Assembly (NCBI GenBank): GCA_032718475.1
Contig: JAUCBJ010007780.1
Coordinates: 1 to 34,721, forward strand
Source of the DNA: Nemertoderma westbladi
Taxonomy: Eukaryota; Xenacoelomorpha; Nemertodermatida; Nemertodermatidae
Direction: 5' to 3'
DNA: 34,721 nucleotides
Of this stretch, positions 22,572 to 31,475 are shown in pieces. A model generated the notes under the pieces. That model was given only the letters and a program-made list of their open reading frames with translations. It ran no database searches and was not told where the DNA came from. The translations under genes and the position numbers were made by a program. Each line of letters opens with the position of its first letter. Within the stretch, counting starts at the first letter, position 1.

Positions 22572-24139
22572 ACACGTTCGTGGGGCCTTCGCGCAGCACG
22601 AGGCCCAGTTATTAGATACAAATTAAAATTGAGCGACTGTATCACAAAATCAGGTTTTGAGAAATTTACCCACACCACCAATCAATCAAAGAAAGGGGGA
22701 CAGTACGTGTTCACCCCCTTTAATCCCCCCCCCCCCCCCCCCCCAACCTTCCCAACCACCAATACATAACCGGGACATCTACCACCCACGGAAGGGTAGC
22801 ACGAACTTATTTCCAATCGCACGTTAAATATGCAAAGCCAGGTGGTTTATAGGAATATAATAAACGCAGTACTCGTTTTCATTATAAGCCTCTTTGCGTT
22901 CGTCCTGTTTTGTATTTAAATATATTTCTTAAACGCAGGCTGACGATATTTATAATAATAATAACTAGGGATGCGATCAATATGTGAAGCCAGGTGGTTT
23001 ATATAATAATTTAGTCAACGAGGTACTCGTCTTCATTATATGCCTCGTTGCGCTCGTCGCTTGTCCTGTTTTGTCATAAAATATTTTTCCTAAACGCAGA
23101 CTGACGATCTTTATACAGTTATAACTATGCGAAGTTTCGAAACTGTGCGATACATCTATGTGGAGATGTGTGATATGTGGAGATGTGTGATACAACGCCA
23201 ACGCATCTTATGCCGATGTAGTAATATGGTTATTGAAATAATATTAAATCAATGTACACTCTTAAAGCTGCAGCGAAAAAATGTAGCTAATTTCCTAGGT
23301 TACATATAAAATAATAATATTATTTTTAAGAACATTAATTTTACTACTTTGCAAAAATTCAATTAAAAAATAACCAGACATATACATTGTGGAATAAACT
23401 ATTTCAGATAAGCCTACACAACAGCCATGCCATGGATGGTATTTATGTTATTATATCTGTCATTTACCTGAGATAGCAATACAACACTTATAGTAGAGTC
23501 AATACAGGAAGGATGTTGGGATGTTGGAATGCTGCCTGGGCTGGAATAGCAATACTGGTTGCCTATTACAATTTCTCTCTGGTTAGTCTACAGCCACAAC
23601 TCCAAGCTAGCTCCACACCAGCAGAGACATGACCAATAATCATTCCCAGCAACTACAGTAGCTGCTGCCTTACACACACATCCTTCCATCTTACCAGCAT
23701 GTTAGCCAATAAATGAGCAGTATTTAATGAGAATCAATTTTTTATGACGTTTTAATTACTTTAGATCAATTAAAGACACAATTAATAAAGCAAATCACTT
23801 GAACTAATTAAAAACTATAATAGAATGGGGTATGTGGATTACATCTGTATAATTTTTAATTATAATTATTTAAATCTTATACTGTAAAACAATTAATTTC
23901 CTTTAAAAGGCAGGTTGAAAATGGTGTTTTTACCGTAATAACTTAATTAACTAATTAACTGATATTATCTTAGCTTCTCGAAGGCCACAAGGAAATTCTA
24001 CTTGGAAAATTTCTAAACTTTTGCCAAACAACATGTGTACCAAGTTTGGATAGATTTCATCAAAGATTGGCCGAGTTATTAACGTTTAAAATTGAACACT
24101 GCAAAAAAAGCGACATAACGACAGAACGACAGAACGACA
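22572..24139 (+). mobile_element. Array unit C, complete copy
   Basis: Near-duplicate of unit A with a 20-C run at 22725-22744. It ends at 24110-24139 with 'gcgacataacgacagaacga' and the octamer tract, followed by two tandem copies of the 55-bp module. Differences from unit A include 'gtaatatgg.tattg' (T for G at about 23230), a 2-bp 'ta' deletion near 23382, and 'ctacagtagctg' for 'ctagctg' near 23655. Confidence 0.85.
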
Positions 24140-24250
24140 GGTTGATTAATGGTACCACTACGCTAAGGCTCACTCACTTCGTGGCTCGCCCCACAGGTTG
24201 ATTAATGGTACCACTACGCTAAGGCTCACTCACTTCGTGGCTCGCCCCAC
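24140..24250 (+). repeat. Two tandem copies of the 55-bp module
   Basis: 24140-24194 and 24196-24250 are identical by eye, each 'ggttgattaatggtaccact' to 'gctcgccccac', and end the array. Confidence 0.9.
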
Positions 24251-24545
24251 AGACGTTTACAGTACACGTTACCATAGAAATTTTCGGGAGTTGGCAGGTA
24301 GACTATATCATGATAATTACTGTACTTTATATATTCCTGTATATTTCTTTATATCACTATCTTTATTAGTTGATGTTAAGATTGCAGAATTTTTAAAAAA
24401 TTAAGTAGAAAATAAAAATATATATAGTTGAAAATTTTAGAAAAATATGATGTATTTCTTAAAAAGGAAATCTATGTTTTTTGGTATAACTTGCTCTACA
24501 TATTGAAGGTGTGATATATTAATTGTTAAATTATCTTCCTTCTAG

Positions 24546-24891
24546 TTGCACTTGTGTTGACAAAAATGGAGATTACATCGTGGATTTCTTAAGTGAAACC
24601 CTTACTAGAGAAGATTGTGAGTATCATAGAACGCTGATTAAAAAATAACTTTCAGTTTGTTGTGATACTGTTTCGATATTTATATTTTGGGGTTGAGGTA
24701 TAGTGTTTAATGGTTGTGGTGTTATGTTTTTTCTTTTGTTTCAATAAAATAAATTCAGCTCAGCATGATATATTCATTTTCTTTAGATAATTGTAAATTT
24801 GCGCCATTAATGCTGCTCTCCCAGCTATATCATTACAGCTTGTCGAGATTTGCTTCACTAAAGGACGATTTCATTGAACAGCTTGAAAAGT
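24546..24891 (+). CDS. Two internal exons of an unrecognised spliced gene
   Basis: Exon 1, 24546-24616, follows the strong acceptor 'atcttccttctag' and ends at 'gtgagt'. Only one frame is open: 'CTCVDKNGDYIVDFLSETLT' then 'RED'. Exon 2, 24787-24891, follows 'ttcattttctttag' and ends at 'gtaagt'; it reads 'NCKFAPLMLLSQLYHYSLSR' then 'FASLKDDFIEQLEK'. Exon 1 ends in phase 1 and exon 2 needs exactly that phase to stay open, which supports both. The joined peptide is mostly helical-looking and I do not recognise it. Exons 5' and 3' were not found. The 5' side is occupied by the repeat array, and an imperfect candidate 3' exon near 25909-25982 (open frame ending 'KFEFTKSQRL' then TAA) is too weak to add. 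This could be an intact gene with long introns or a stranded fragment. Confidence 0.5.
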
Positions 24892-24945
24892 GTAAGTGTA
24901 ACTAATATGATATTTCTGTGTTTTGCAACAAAGAACTGTGGTACT

Positions 24946-25096
24946 TTAACCCTTTGCGTAAAAACACTGAAAAAAGGCGGCACACTGCCGCCTTTTTCAT
25001 TCTAAACAGCCCTAATTCAACACCATGCTCATAAAGGCGGCATTGTGCCGCCTTTCTATAATTCTAACTTAACCCCCAGGGCGGCAGAGTGCCGCC
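24946..25096. mobile_element. TTAA-bordered end with three GGCGGCA/TGCCGCC hairpins, possibly piggyBac-like
   Basis: 'ttaaccctttgcgtaaaaac' at 24946 is followed by three 17-bp palindromes with identical 7-bp arms (ggcggca / tgccgcc) and different 3-base loops: cac at 24976-24992, ttg at 25036-25052, gag at 25080-25096. The first also has flanking A5/T5 arms. TTAA followed by CCC is the border form of piggyBac-type transposons, where repeated subterminal motifs bind transposase. That assignment is inference; no matching 'gggttaa' end was found nearby. It lies in the intron or 3' flank after the exon ending at 24891. Confidence 0.5.
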
Positions 25097-25384
25097 AGTG
25101 TATTCGTGTTGGGCAGTAAAAACTTGTCTGGAAAAGATAATATAATATTGCTTGAAGGGATTCCTATTGGTTTCAGGGTATTTTAAATGACATAATTACG
25201 GTGGCTGAAAACGGCCAATATAATTTTTTTTTAATAGCCTTTTTTAATTTTTATTTTGATCAACATTTTTTTCTTGAAAAAAGAAGAGTTCTCTCTTCTA
25301 GAAAAAAAGCTCAAAAAAATCTTGAAAAAAAAGCTAGAAATACAGTAAAAAAAAAGCTGCGCGGAAACGGGCCTATAACAATAT

Positions 25385-25800
25385 CTATATTGTGTAGCTA
25401 ATCATACATAAACAAATGTTCCAGAACATTGTGTATTTGTTAAATATAGTAAAATGGCCTCCATCGAACAGTACTTCTTGCAATCTTTAAACACATATAC
25501 ATTATCTCAGCTGTTTCTCAATGAAATTCAGATATTCTTACATATTTCGAATCCTTGTGACGCAATAAGGTTTCTCTTAATTTGAAGACGACTAATGTGA
25601 AGAATGGCAATGATACGGATGGTGCAATTTCCCAAAAGACACTTTTTTAAAACGCTTATAAAAAATTTAAAAGCAAAATCCAAAATTCCGGCTTCATGGT
25701 AAAACCGACGGTGAGTTGAACTACAGTAGTTGTGTTTCTAATTTCAAGCAAAATGATAAAGATTTGTAGAAATTTTTCTACGGGTCATGGTGTATTGTAC
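25385..25800 (+). mobile_element. Single arm of the fold-back family
   Basis: Follows the right arm of the element at 1990-2401 in order: 'gtagctaatcatacataaac', 'tgttccagaaca', 'tctcagctgtttctcaa', 'atccttg', then 'agatttgtagaaatttttct'. Similarity is clear but diverged, and no inverted partner is adjacent, so it is a half element or solo arm. Confidence 0.65.
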
Positions 25801-26141
25801 GAAGAAAGTTGCAAAAATTTGTGGAACTAGAAAAGAAACTGAAACGATTTTTTCGGGTGGGGGGACTGGAACTGAAACTAATTTTCTGTCAGTTCGAAGC
25901 GCTACTTCCAACCTATCATAGCATCCCTCATAATGTGATGTGCAGCGGGAAATTTGAATTCACCAAGAGCCAACGTTTGTAACAGTCTTAATCATCCTGT
26001 ATCCTCATTGATCCTGCAGGCTGCAGCAAACAGGCAACTGCTACCGGTAACACAATCAACTGATCAACGACTGAACGAATCAAAGTACAATCGGACAGTA
26101 ACAACCTACTGACACCGCTTTACCAGTTTTAATCAACTGCA

Positions 26142-26891
26142 ATGACTTCGTTTATTCGACTGCCGGTACCTTTACTAACGCCTCGTCGTTCCCACCAATC
26201 CTTACCGACATCGACGTTCGGCCCGGTAGCGACGGGGTTCGGTGTCTACAAGAACCCGTCATGGCGGGACCCGGACCCGCTGGCAGGCAGACTGGACACC
26301 CAGACCAACCGGAACTGGCGCCCTTCACCGGCGCCCCACGGCTACTACAAGGCGCAGACCGCGGATTTCGTACCGTTGTACATGCGCGACCCAACCGTCG
26401 CTAAGTTCACCCGAGTGCTAATGATCGAGGGTAAACGCCGCGAATGCGAGGAGATTATGGCGGCGACATTCGAGCGGATTAAGCGACACCAACTTGACCG
26501 GCACCACAAAGACAGAGACAAACCCGTGGAATTGGACCCCTTGAAGGTGTTCAAATCGGCATTGAGTAACTGCCGCCCATTATTGGGACTCAAAAAGGTT
26601 GTGGGAGGTGGGGGCATTGTGTACCAGGTCCCGGTGCCCATGTCTGATAAACGTAGTGTCTGGTTGGCTATGCGGTGGCATATCACGGAGGGGCGGGAAC
26701 TTGCGCGCCCGTTGTACGGCGGAATGACTCGACACCACATGGACGAGAGGTTGGCAATTCTGCTTCTAGACTCTTATAATAATAACGGGAAAGTTGTACA
26801 GCGTAAAATTAATTTGCACAAAAGGTGCGAACAGAACAAAGCTTACGCTCATTTTAGGTGGTTCCCAACGCGAAAGAGAATGAAAAAATAG
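26142..26891 (+). CDS. MRPS7: Mitochondrial ribosomal protein uS7m (MRPS7)
   Basis: A 249-residue protein (human MRPS7 is 242) of the small subunit of the mitochondrial ribosome, where uS7 helps fold the 3' major domain of 12S rRNA at the head. Residues 1-60 are basic and lack family motifs, as expected of a matrix-targeting leader. 'ADFVPLYMRDPTVAKFTRVL' (about 74-93) starts the conserved part. The uS7 core follows at about 132-190 with 'PLKVFKSALSNCRPLLGLKK', 'VVGGGGIVYQVPVPMSDKR' and 'SVWLAMRWH', and the C-terminal end carries 'HKRCEQNKAYAHFRW' (226-240) as in mitochondrial uS7. The ATG at 26142 is the first in frame. The whole protein is in one exon, and the frame is much more GC-rich than its flanks. 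An acceptor-like 'tgatcctgcag' ends near 26020, so a 5' untranslated intron is possible. AATAAA-like words occur near 27235. Confidence 0.95.
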   Translation: MTSFIRLPVPLLTPRRSHQSLPTSTFGPVATGFGVYKNPSWRDPDPLAGRLDTQTNRNWRPSPAPHGYYKAQTADFVPLYMRDPTVAKFTRVLMIEGKRRECEEIMAATFERIKRHQLDRHHKDRDKPVELDPLKVFKSALSNCRPLLGLKKVVGGGGIVYQVPVPMSDKRSVWLAMRWHITEGRELARPLYGGMTRHHMDERLAILLLDSYNNNGKVVQRKINLHKRCEQNKAYAHFRWFPTRKRMKK

Positions 26892-27554
26892 ATAGCGTAC
26901 GCCATAATGTACATTATTATAATTTTATGATTACATATAAGTCTGGAGGTAAGAGGTATAATAGATGTGGCGGTAACCCTAAGAATTAACTTCCTTCCTA
27001 CACACTAAATTGATTCTTTATTGATGTTACATAAAAAAAATTGAAATTTATTTTCCTTTTCACCAGTAGGACACACATTATAAGTATAAAGAATCAAGTT
27101 AGGTATAGCAAGCTAACTCTGAGATGTTCACCAAAAGAATGGCCAGTATCTCCTACCTCCAGGCTCCAGTATAACAGCAACAATATGTTTATTTAACTAT
27201 TAGTACCATACAGCCATAATTGTTTGGCTTTTACAATAAATAAAACATACTGTATACATGAAATATACATAAAGTATACATGTATTTTATACTGTACATT
27301 AAATATAATAGTTTTTACTGTAAGACTACAGTTTGCTGATCTGAGAGGTTAGGGGAAAGGAATCAAATAAGTAAAGGGTAGTTTCAAGTAATTTTAAAAA
27401 AGGCATCAGTACGCTAAAAAGTCATTACTTTGTTTCTGCTGCGTATAAAAAAACACAATATAATATTATGTTGTTTTTTTGTACTTAAATTTCTTTTACA
27501 TACGCAGTAAAATCTTTGATCTATCATTGTAATAATTATCTTACATTGTGTAAA
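26892..27554. other. 3' flank of MRPS7 without another gene
   Basis: AT-rich sequence with 'aataaataaa' at about 27235-27245, a possible polyadenylation signal for MRPS7. Nothing else is recognised. Confidence 0.4.
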
Positions 27555-27695
27555 AGGCGAGTAGCTCAGTCGGTTGAGCGCTGTGTCTGAAATCTATTGG
27601 TTGTAGGTTCAGCCCCGCCAGGGTTCACTCAGCCTTTCATCCACTGCGGTCAATAAAATTAGTACCAGTTCATTTACTGGGAGTAAAACAAGGGA
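27555..27695 (+). repeat. tRNA-derived SINE
   Basis: 'ggcgagtagctcagtcggtt' followed by 'gagcg' is a tRNA-type A box, and 'ggttcagcccc' at 27606-27616 is a near B box at tRNA spacing. The 5' 'ggcg' can pair with 'cgcc' at 27616-27619, giving a degraded acceptor stem. The body 'cactcagcctttcatccact' then 'gtcaataaaattagtaccag' is typical of widespread invertebrate tRNA-SINE bodies. Mismatches in the stems argue against a working tRNA. Confidence 0.75.
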
Positions 27696-27850
27696 TAGGA
27701 GTAGCGCCCACCCCTACCCACGGGTGGCAGATAGGAGTAGCGCCCAGCCCTACTCTCGGGTAGCAGATAGGAGTAGCGCCCACCCCTACCCGCGGGTAGC
27801 AGATATGAGTAGCGCCCACCCCTACCCTCGGGTGGCAGCTATCGAAGGAG
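27696..27850. repeat. 36-bp GC-rich minisatellite
   Basis: A little over four units of 'ataggagtagcgcccacccc' followed by 'taccc.cgggt.gcag' (36 bp). Because 36 is a multiple of three, both strands stay open and give artefactual frames with a 12-residue repeat. It directly follows the SINE, so it may have expanded from the SINE tail. Confidence 0.9.
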
Positions 27851-28054
27851 GAGCTTTTGCGTCGCCTCCGGCCTCGACCGACTGTCTCCCCACCCCCTCC
27901 TCCCATCTATTTAATTTACTTGTTAATCCTTGATTGAGTACGAATGTTTTTTTCGCTTTCAAACTTTTTCCACAATCGGTTGAAAAAGTATTTAGATGTT
28001 ATATATATATTTATTTTTTTATTTTTCGATGTAGTTGTTTCCGGAACATGACTC

Positions 28055-28193
28055 TTTCCGGGATGGTGCAATGGCGCATTGGATGCTCTGTATCTATAAC
28101 AGGGAGCAGGTTCGGTTGACTTTCGGCTGACAGACAACTCGCCAATGGCACCCGTATGCTAAGGCTTCGCTCACTTCGTGGCTCGCCCCACAT
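28055..28193 (+). repeat. Possible tRNA-like remnant followed by module copy 4
   Basis: 'atggcgcattggatgctctg' resembles the A box of an Arg-type tRNA and 'caggttcggttgac' a damaged B box. At 28141-28193 it runs into 'gctaaggcttcgctcacttc' and 'gtggctcgccccac', the module that ends the array units. The tRNA likeness is weak; the module match is clear. Confidence 0.5.
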
Positions 28194-28718
28194 TGCGCAA
28201 TTAAAGTCTGGTGGAAGTTTTAGTGTATGAAGAAACGCCCGAAACTTATTGCTTCAACATTTTTATAAAGTATTATTTCCAGCAACATTTTAAAAAAAGT
28301 ATAATTTTTTCACTATTCTCGAGGTATTTTATTTACCGAGCGCCAGCGACGCATCGAGAAAACATTGAAAAAAAGTTCCATGGACTACGTTTTTTTCCTT
28401 GTAATACTTAATTTCCTTTATTATTAAATTACCCTACTCGGTTACTTCACCCGGTCTAATCTGTTTGCTATTTATACACCACCTACGATTTGATTATTGA
28501 TAGTAACAATGTGTTGGCAAGCTGTATTTTTCGAGGTGTTTGCTAGGGATCTAGGGGTCTTAACCTCGAATGATAAGTTTATTTTACCGAAAATAACTTA
28601 TCTTTTATTGGCGCAATTGTAGGACTAATCCCATCACATGCGTACTTTTTAACCGGGTAGTGTACAAATTTAGGAACCGCGTAATTTTTCTTGAAATTAA
28701 TATCTCATATCTCTCCAA

Positions 28719-28761
28719 ACCACGTACGCGTTTCGACCTTACTGGGTCTCATCAGCGTGGT
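28719..28761 (-). ncRNA. Type I hammerhead ribozyme core
   Basis: Read on the minus strand: stem I 'accacg' (28756-28761), invariant CUGAUGA (28749-28755), stem II 'gacc' / 'ggtc' with loop 'cagtaa' (28735-28748), GAA (28732-28734), stem III 'ac'-'gc'-'gt' (28726-28731, two pairs with a two-base loop), cleavage-site base A (28725), then 'cgtggt' (28719-28724) closing stem I with six pairs. All invariant core positions are present, and the residue before the cut is A, an allowed base. A two-pair stem III is like that of newt satellite and animal retrozyme hammerheads, which work best as dimers. The match was found by eye and activity is inferred. Confidence 0.85.
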
Positions 28762-28764
28762 GTC

Positions 28765-28817
28765 GGATTCGAACCTGGGACCTCGAGGTGGAAGCCGAGA
28801 CTACAACCACTAGGCCA
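28765..28817 (-). promoter_or_regulatory. Internal RNA polymerase III boxes (tRNA-like)
   Basis: On the minus strand the A box is 'tggcctagtgg' (28807-28817) and the B box is 'ggttcgaatcc' (28765-28775, a perfect consensus), at tRNA-like spacing. The cloverleaf stems pair poorly, so this is a tRNA-derived promoter and not a tRNA gene. Stem I of the hammerhead begins four bases after the B box. Confidence 0.7.
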
Positions 28818-29126
28818 CAGGTTCTTGAGATATGGAGTATTAATTTCAAAGCCAGCTGCCATTTTATTAGCCCCTGATTTTTGATTATTGATAGTAACAA
28901 TGTGTTTGGCAAGCTGTATTATTCGAGGTGTTTGTTATTATACATTTATTATAGGAAGGGATCTAGGGGTCTTAACCTCGAATGATAAGTTTATTTTACC
29001 GAAAATAACTTATCTTTTATTGGCGCAATTGTAGGACTAATCCCATCACATGCGTACTTTTTAACCGGGTAGTGTACAAATTTAGGAACCGCGTAATTTT
29101 TCTTGAAATTAATATCCTACGATTTG

Positions 29127-30478
29127 TTATACAAATCTTGACAGTTTAATTCAAATGTGAAAATTTTTTGGCCCGTGTGAAATTTATACACCACGTGAAA
29201 AATCCCCCAATGTGAAGAATACCAGGTGTCTCTAAAACCACAGGTTTCAGAAGGGCTGATTCTAACCAAAACAATAAACGAATAAGTATCTATACAGGTT
29301 ATAAAACACTTAATAAGGGGAAATTTGGAAAAATACAAATTCTTCATAATAATATATAAAATTCCAATATAATATCCCACATGGGCGGATTTTTTGGTGT
29401 AATTTCCTAAATGTTATTATATGAGTTAAAGAGAATCGACGTAATAGGTTTCTATGCAATCAAAATCCGTTCAAACACTCAAAAGTTATTGCAACTTTAG
29501 TATCTACAAGGGGTACACCAAAACGGAACTCAATATCCAATATTGGTTTATGTTGTTAAACGGCTCTCTAGTTACGTAATAAATATTCGAGAACAATCAA
29601 TTATTTTAACATTGAGTAAGGCAACATCAGGAGTTGAAGAGTAGAGTGATTGGAATCGCTGTAACTATGGAAGCAATATAGTAAAATACCAGTTCAATTT
29701 ATTTTGCAACAAAAAAAGTACCAATTTAAGAATAATAATTATTTATTACATGGGAAAAAAACTAGAACATTTTTTGTTCAATATTCTCTCGACCCCGTGA
29801 TAATAATTTTCAAAAAGTTCTACTTTTTTCCTTGTCATAAATAATAATTATTTCTTTCCATTTCTGCATCCATTTTTATACTAGCTGCTAATATTATAAT
29901 AATATAATTCTATTGACAATAATTATTATTTTCTTGAGCAACAAGTGTCCCGTCGTGTGAGGAGTCCAGCAAGGTTATTTAATAACTCTTATTTATAAAA
30001 AATACTAAGTGGCATGACAATGGTTCACACGGTCAGCCTCGCGTAGTGATATCGTAAACAAATCACTGCAAATGCAGCTAATAATTGCCAATCGTATTCA
30101 TAACAAATATTATCTTATTGAAATTCGATAAAAAAACCTTTCAATTGAATCAGTAATTTAATTATAATGTAAGTTTTAAGTAAGTAAAAATAATATAAAT
30201 AACACAATAAACAATAAATTAGTACACTCGAATAAACATCGTGGATACAATATACAATATACACCAGCGATAATATATATATTCGAAATTGTCAGATAAT
30301 AATTAATATGCAGCGATTATTATCTATTAGAGTCAATTTGGTGAATTGAATTGTGTTTTAGAGGTAAAACATTAACATTATTTCACATGTATGATGAATC
30401 TTTTAAATAAATAACAAATAGAAATAAACAAAGAAAAATATTGCAATTAAATTAACGTGTACCGGGGCATTGTTAGTA
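29127..30478. other. Spacer between the hammerhead element and the MYT1-like gene
   Basis: AT-rich sequence. The minus-strand frame at 29117-29380 crosses the target-site duplication and has no family likeness. The 3' flank of the MYT1-like gene (30360-30478) has 'tttatttaaaag'-like words on the minus strand but no clear poly(A) tract. Confidence 0.4.
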
Positions 30479-31384
30479 TCAATCACTCTTACTGGGTGTT
30501 GGAACGTCTGTATTCCTAATGACACTGAGGTCGATGAGTCCGTTAAGCATCTTGTAACATTTATCGATATCCTCAGGCGAAACCGATTCATTGTTCCTCG
30601 TGAGAATATCGTTAAAGTAAATAGTCACCTCAGTTTTGAGTCTCTCCAATCGCTGCTGCAGTTTATAATTATCCATCTGGTAAGCGATATTCTCTCTCTC
30701 GACGTAGCGCACTTGGTTCTCGAGATCTACGATTCGGATTTTCGCGTTCCTACAGGTTTTCTCCATCTCCGCATTGCCGTTCTGGAGTTCCTGGATCTCT
30801 TTATCTAAGAGTTTTAGATCTTCGGTCTCGATGTTCCCGCTCCCCGTTTCGTTTTTGGACTGGAGGAGTAGCAACTCGTCGATGGTGACCTTGGCTCGTT
30901 TCATAGCGGTAGAGGCTCGCGGACATCCCGACAGCGAGCGGTGGGTTAGGAAACTACCGTTGTTGTGTCCGGATCCGTCGCAACCGGGCGTCGGACAGCA
31001 TTGCGATTCGCCCTTCTGTAACTTAAGAAACTTTCCGTCCGGGAAGGCGACGTTGCCTCCTTTAGCTGCTATCGGACAGCCGGACGCGCTGCGGTGGCTG
31101 CTGAACTTCCCGGTCGCGTGGCCGCTCCCGCTGCAGCCGATTACCGGGCATCGTTGCGTCTCGTGCTCGAAGTTTGCGGGAGCGGTGAGTACGAAGGTGC
31201 GTTTAGCGGTATCGGAGGCGGCCGTGGACGGGGCTAGGTTCATTGGGAGACCGCCGCGTGTTACGTTGTGATTCAGTGACGAGACTCCCGGACTGGTTTG
31301 CTGGGATGAAACCGTAGGTGATTGGTTTCCGACTATAACAATTGGATTGACAACTTCTTTACCATTTAAACTAGTCATCATCAA
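30479..31384 (-). CDS. MYT1: Short MYT1-family-like protein with two CCHHC zinc fingers and a C-terminal coiled coil
   Basis: A 301-residue probable nuclear DNA-binding protein. Two CCHHC fingers have identical spacing: C79-C84-H89-H97-C103 ('[20 protein letters not shown]') and C130-C135-H140-H148-C154 ('[20 protein letters not shown]'), each with the MYT1-type 'GCxGSGH' and 'HRS.SGCP' motifs. Residues about 165-265 form a coiled coil ('[20 protein letters not shown]') like the C-terminal end of vertebrate MYT1, MYT1L and ST18. Those proteins have about 1000 residues and six or seven fingers; this one matches only their last two fingers plus tail. The N-terminal 70 residues are Ser/Thr/Asn-rich. 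There are no introns, and the zinc-finger part is GC-rich compared with the flanks. It could be a lineage-specific short paralogue or a retrocopy of the 3' part of a MYT1 mRNA. The start at 31384 is the first of three consecutive Met codons in frame. Confidence 0.85.
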   Translation of the reverse strand: MMMTSLNGKEVVNPIVIVGNQSPTVSSQQTSPGVSSLNHNVTRGGLPMNLAPSTAASDTAKRTFVLTAPANFEHETQRCPVIGCSGSGHATGKFSSHRSASGCPIAAKGGNVAFPDGKFLKLQKGESQCCPTPGCDGSGHNNGSFLTHRSLSGCPRASTAMKRAKVTIDELLLLQSKNETGSGNIETEDLKLLDKEIQELQNGNAEMEKTCRNAKIRIVDLENQVRYVERENIAYQMDNYKLQQRLERLKTEVTIYFNDILTRNNESVSPEDIDKCYKMLNGLIDLSVIRNTDVPTPSKSD

Positions 31385-31475
31385 GTCATACGTACTTACT
31401 ACAGTACTACCTGACTACTGGACTACTGTCTGACTGTGAAATACTACAGCTCTACGTACACTGGTGCTTAGATGG

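Larger units (their letters stand above)
28482..29126 (-). mobile_element. Compact retroelement with terminal direct repeats, tRNA-like pol III boxes and a hammerhead ribozyme (retrozyme-like)
   Basis: The same 11 bases, 'cctacgatttg', stand at 28482-28492 and 29116-29126, a target-site duplication. Between them lie two direct repeats, about 28492-28702 and 28883-29115, nearly identical apart from a roughly 20-bp extra piece in the second, flanking a unique 180-bp core. On the minus strand the core reads tRNA-like A and B boxes and then a complete hammerhead core. An imperfect inverted repeat of about 23 bp ('gaaattaat' arms at 28691-28713 and 28826-28848) brackets the core. Retrozymes and some Penelope-like elements are the known carriers of hammerheads between repeats; here the ribozyme is in the core, not in the repeats, and the tRNA-like part is unusual. 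No protein is encoded, so mobilisation would need outside enzymes. Confidence 0.75.

Noticed and set aside
18610-23309. Identical small frames repeated at 19002 and 22977, and at 19152 and 23127
   Set aside because: The repetition is explained by duplication of the whole element unit; the peptides lack motifs.
24240-24292. Extra 5' exon ending at 'ttggcag/gtagac' for the gene at 24546
   Set aside because: In the phase needed by the next exon a TAG stop lies just upstream.
24971-24997. Rho-independent terminator look-alike (GC hairpin plus T run)
   Set aside because: The window is eukaryotic and the hairpin is one of three with the same stem, so bacterial termination does not apply.
26152-26740. 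Minus-strand frames opposite MRPS7
   Set aside because: They are antisense shadows of a GC-rich coding frame.
27555-27627. Functional tRNA gene
   Set aside because: Anticodon and T stems are mismatched and a SINE body follows.
27670-27933. Frames with a 12-residue repeat on both strands
   Set aside because: A 36-bp tandem repeat stays open in several frames by arithmetic.
30774-31271. 165-codon plus-strand frame opposite the MYT1-like gene
   Set aside because: Antisense shadow; the minus-strand frame has the zinc-finger pattern.
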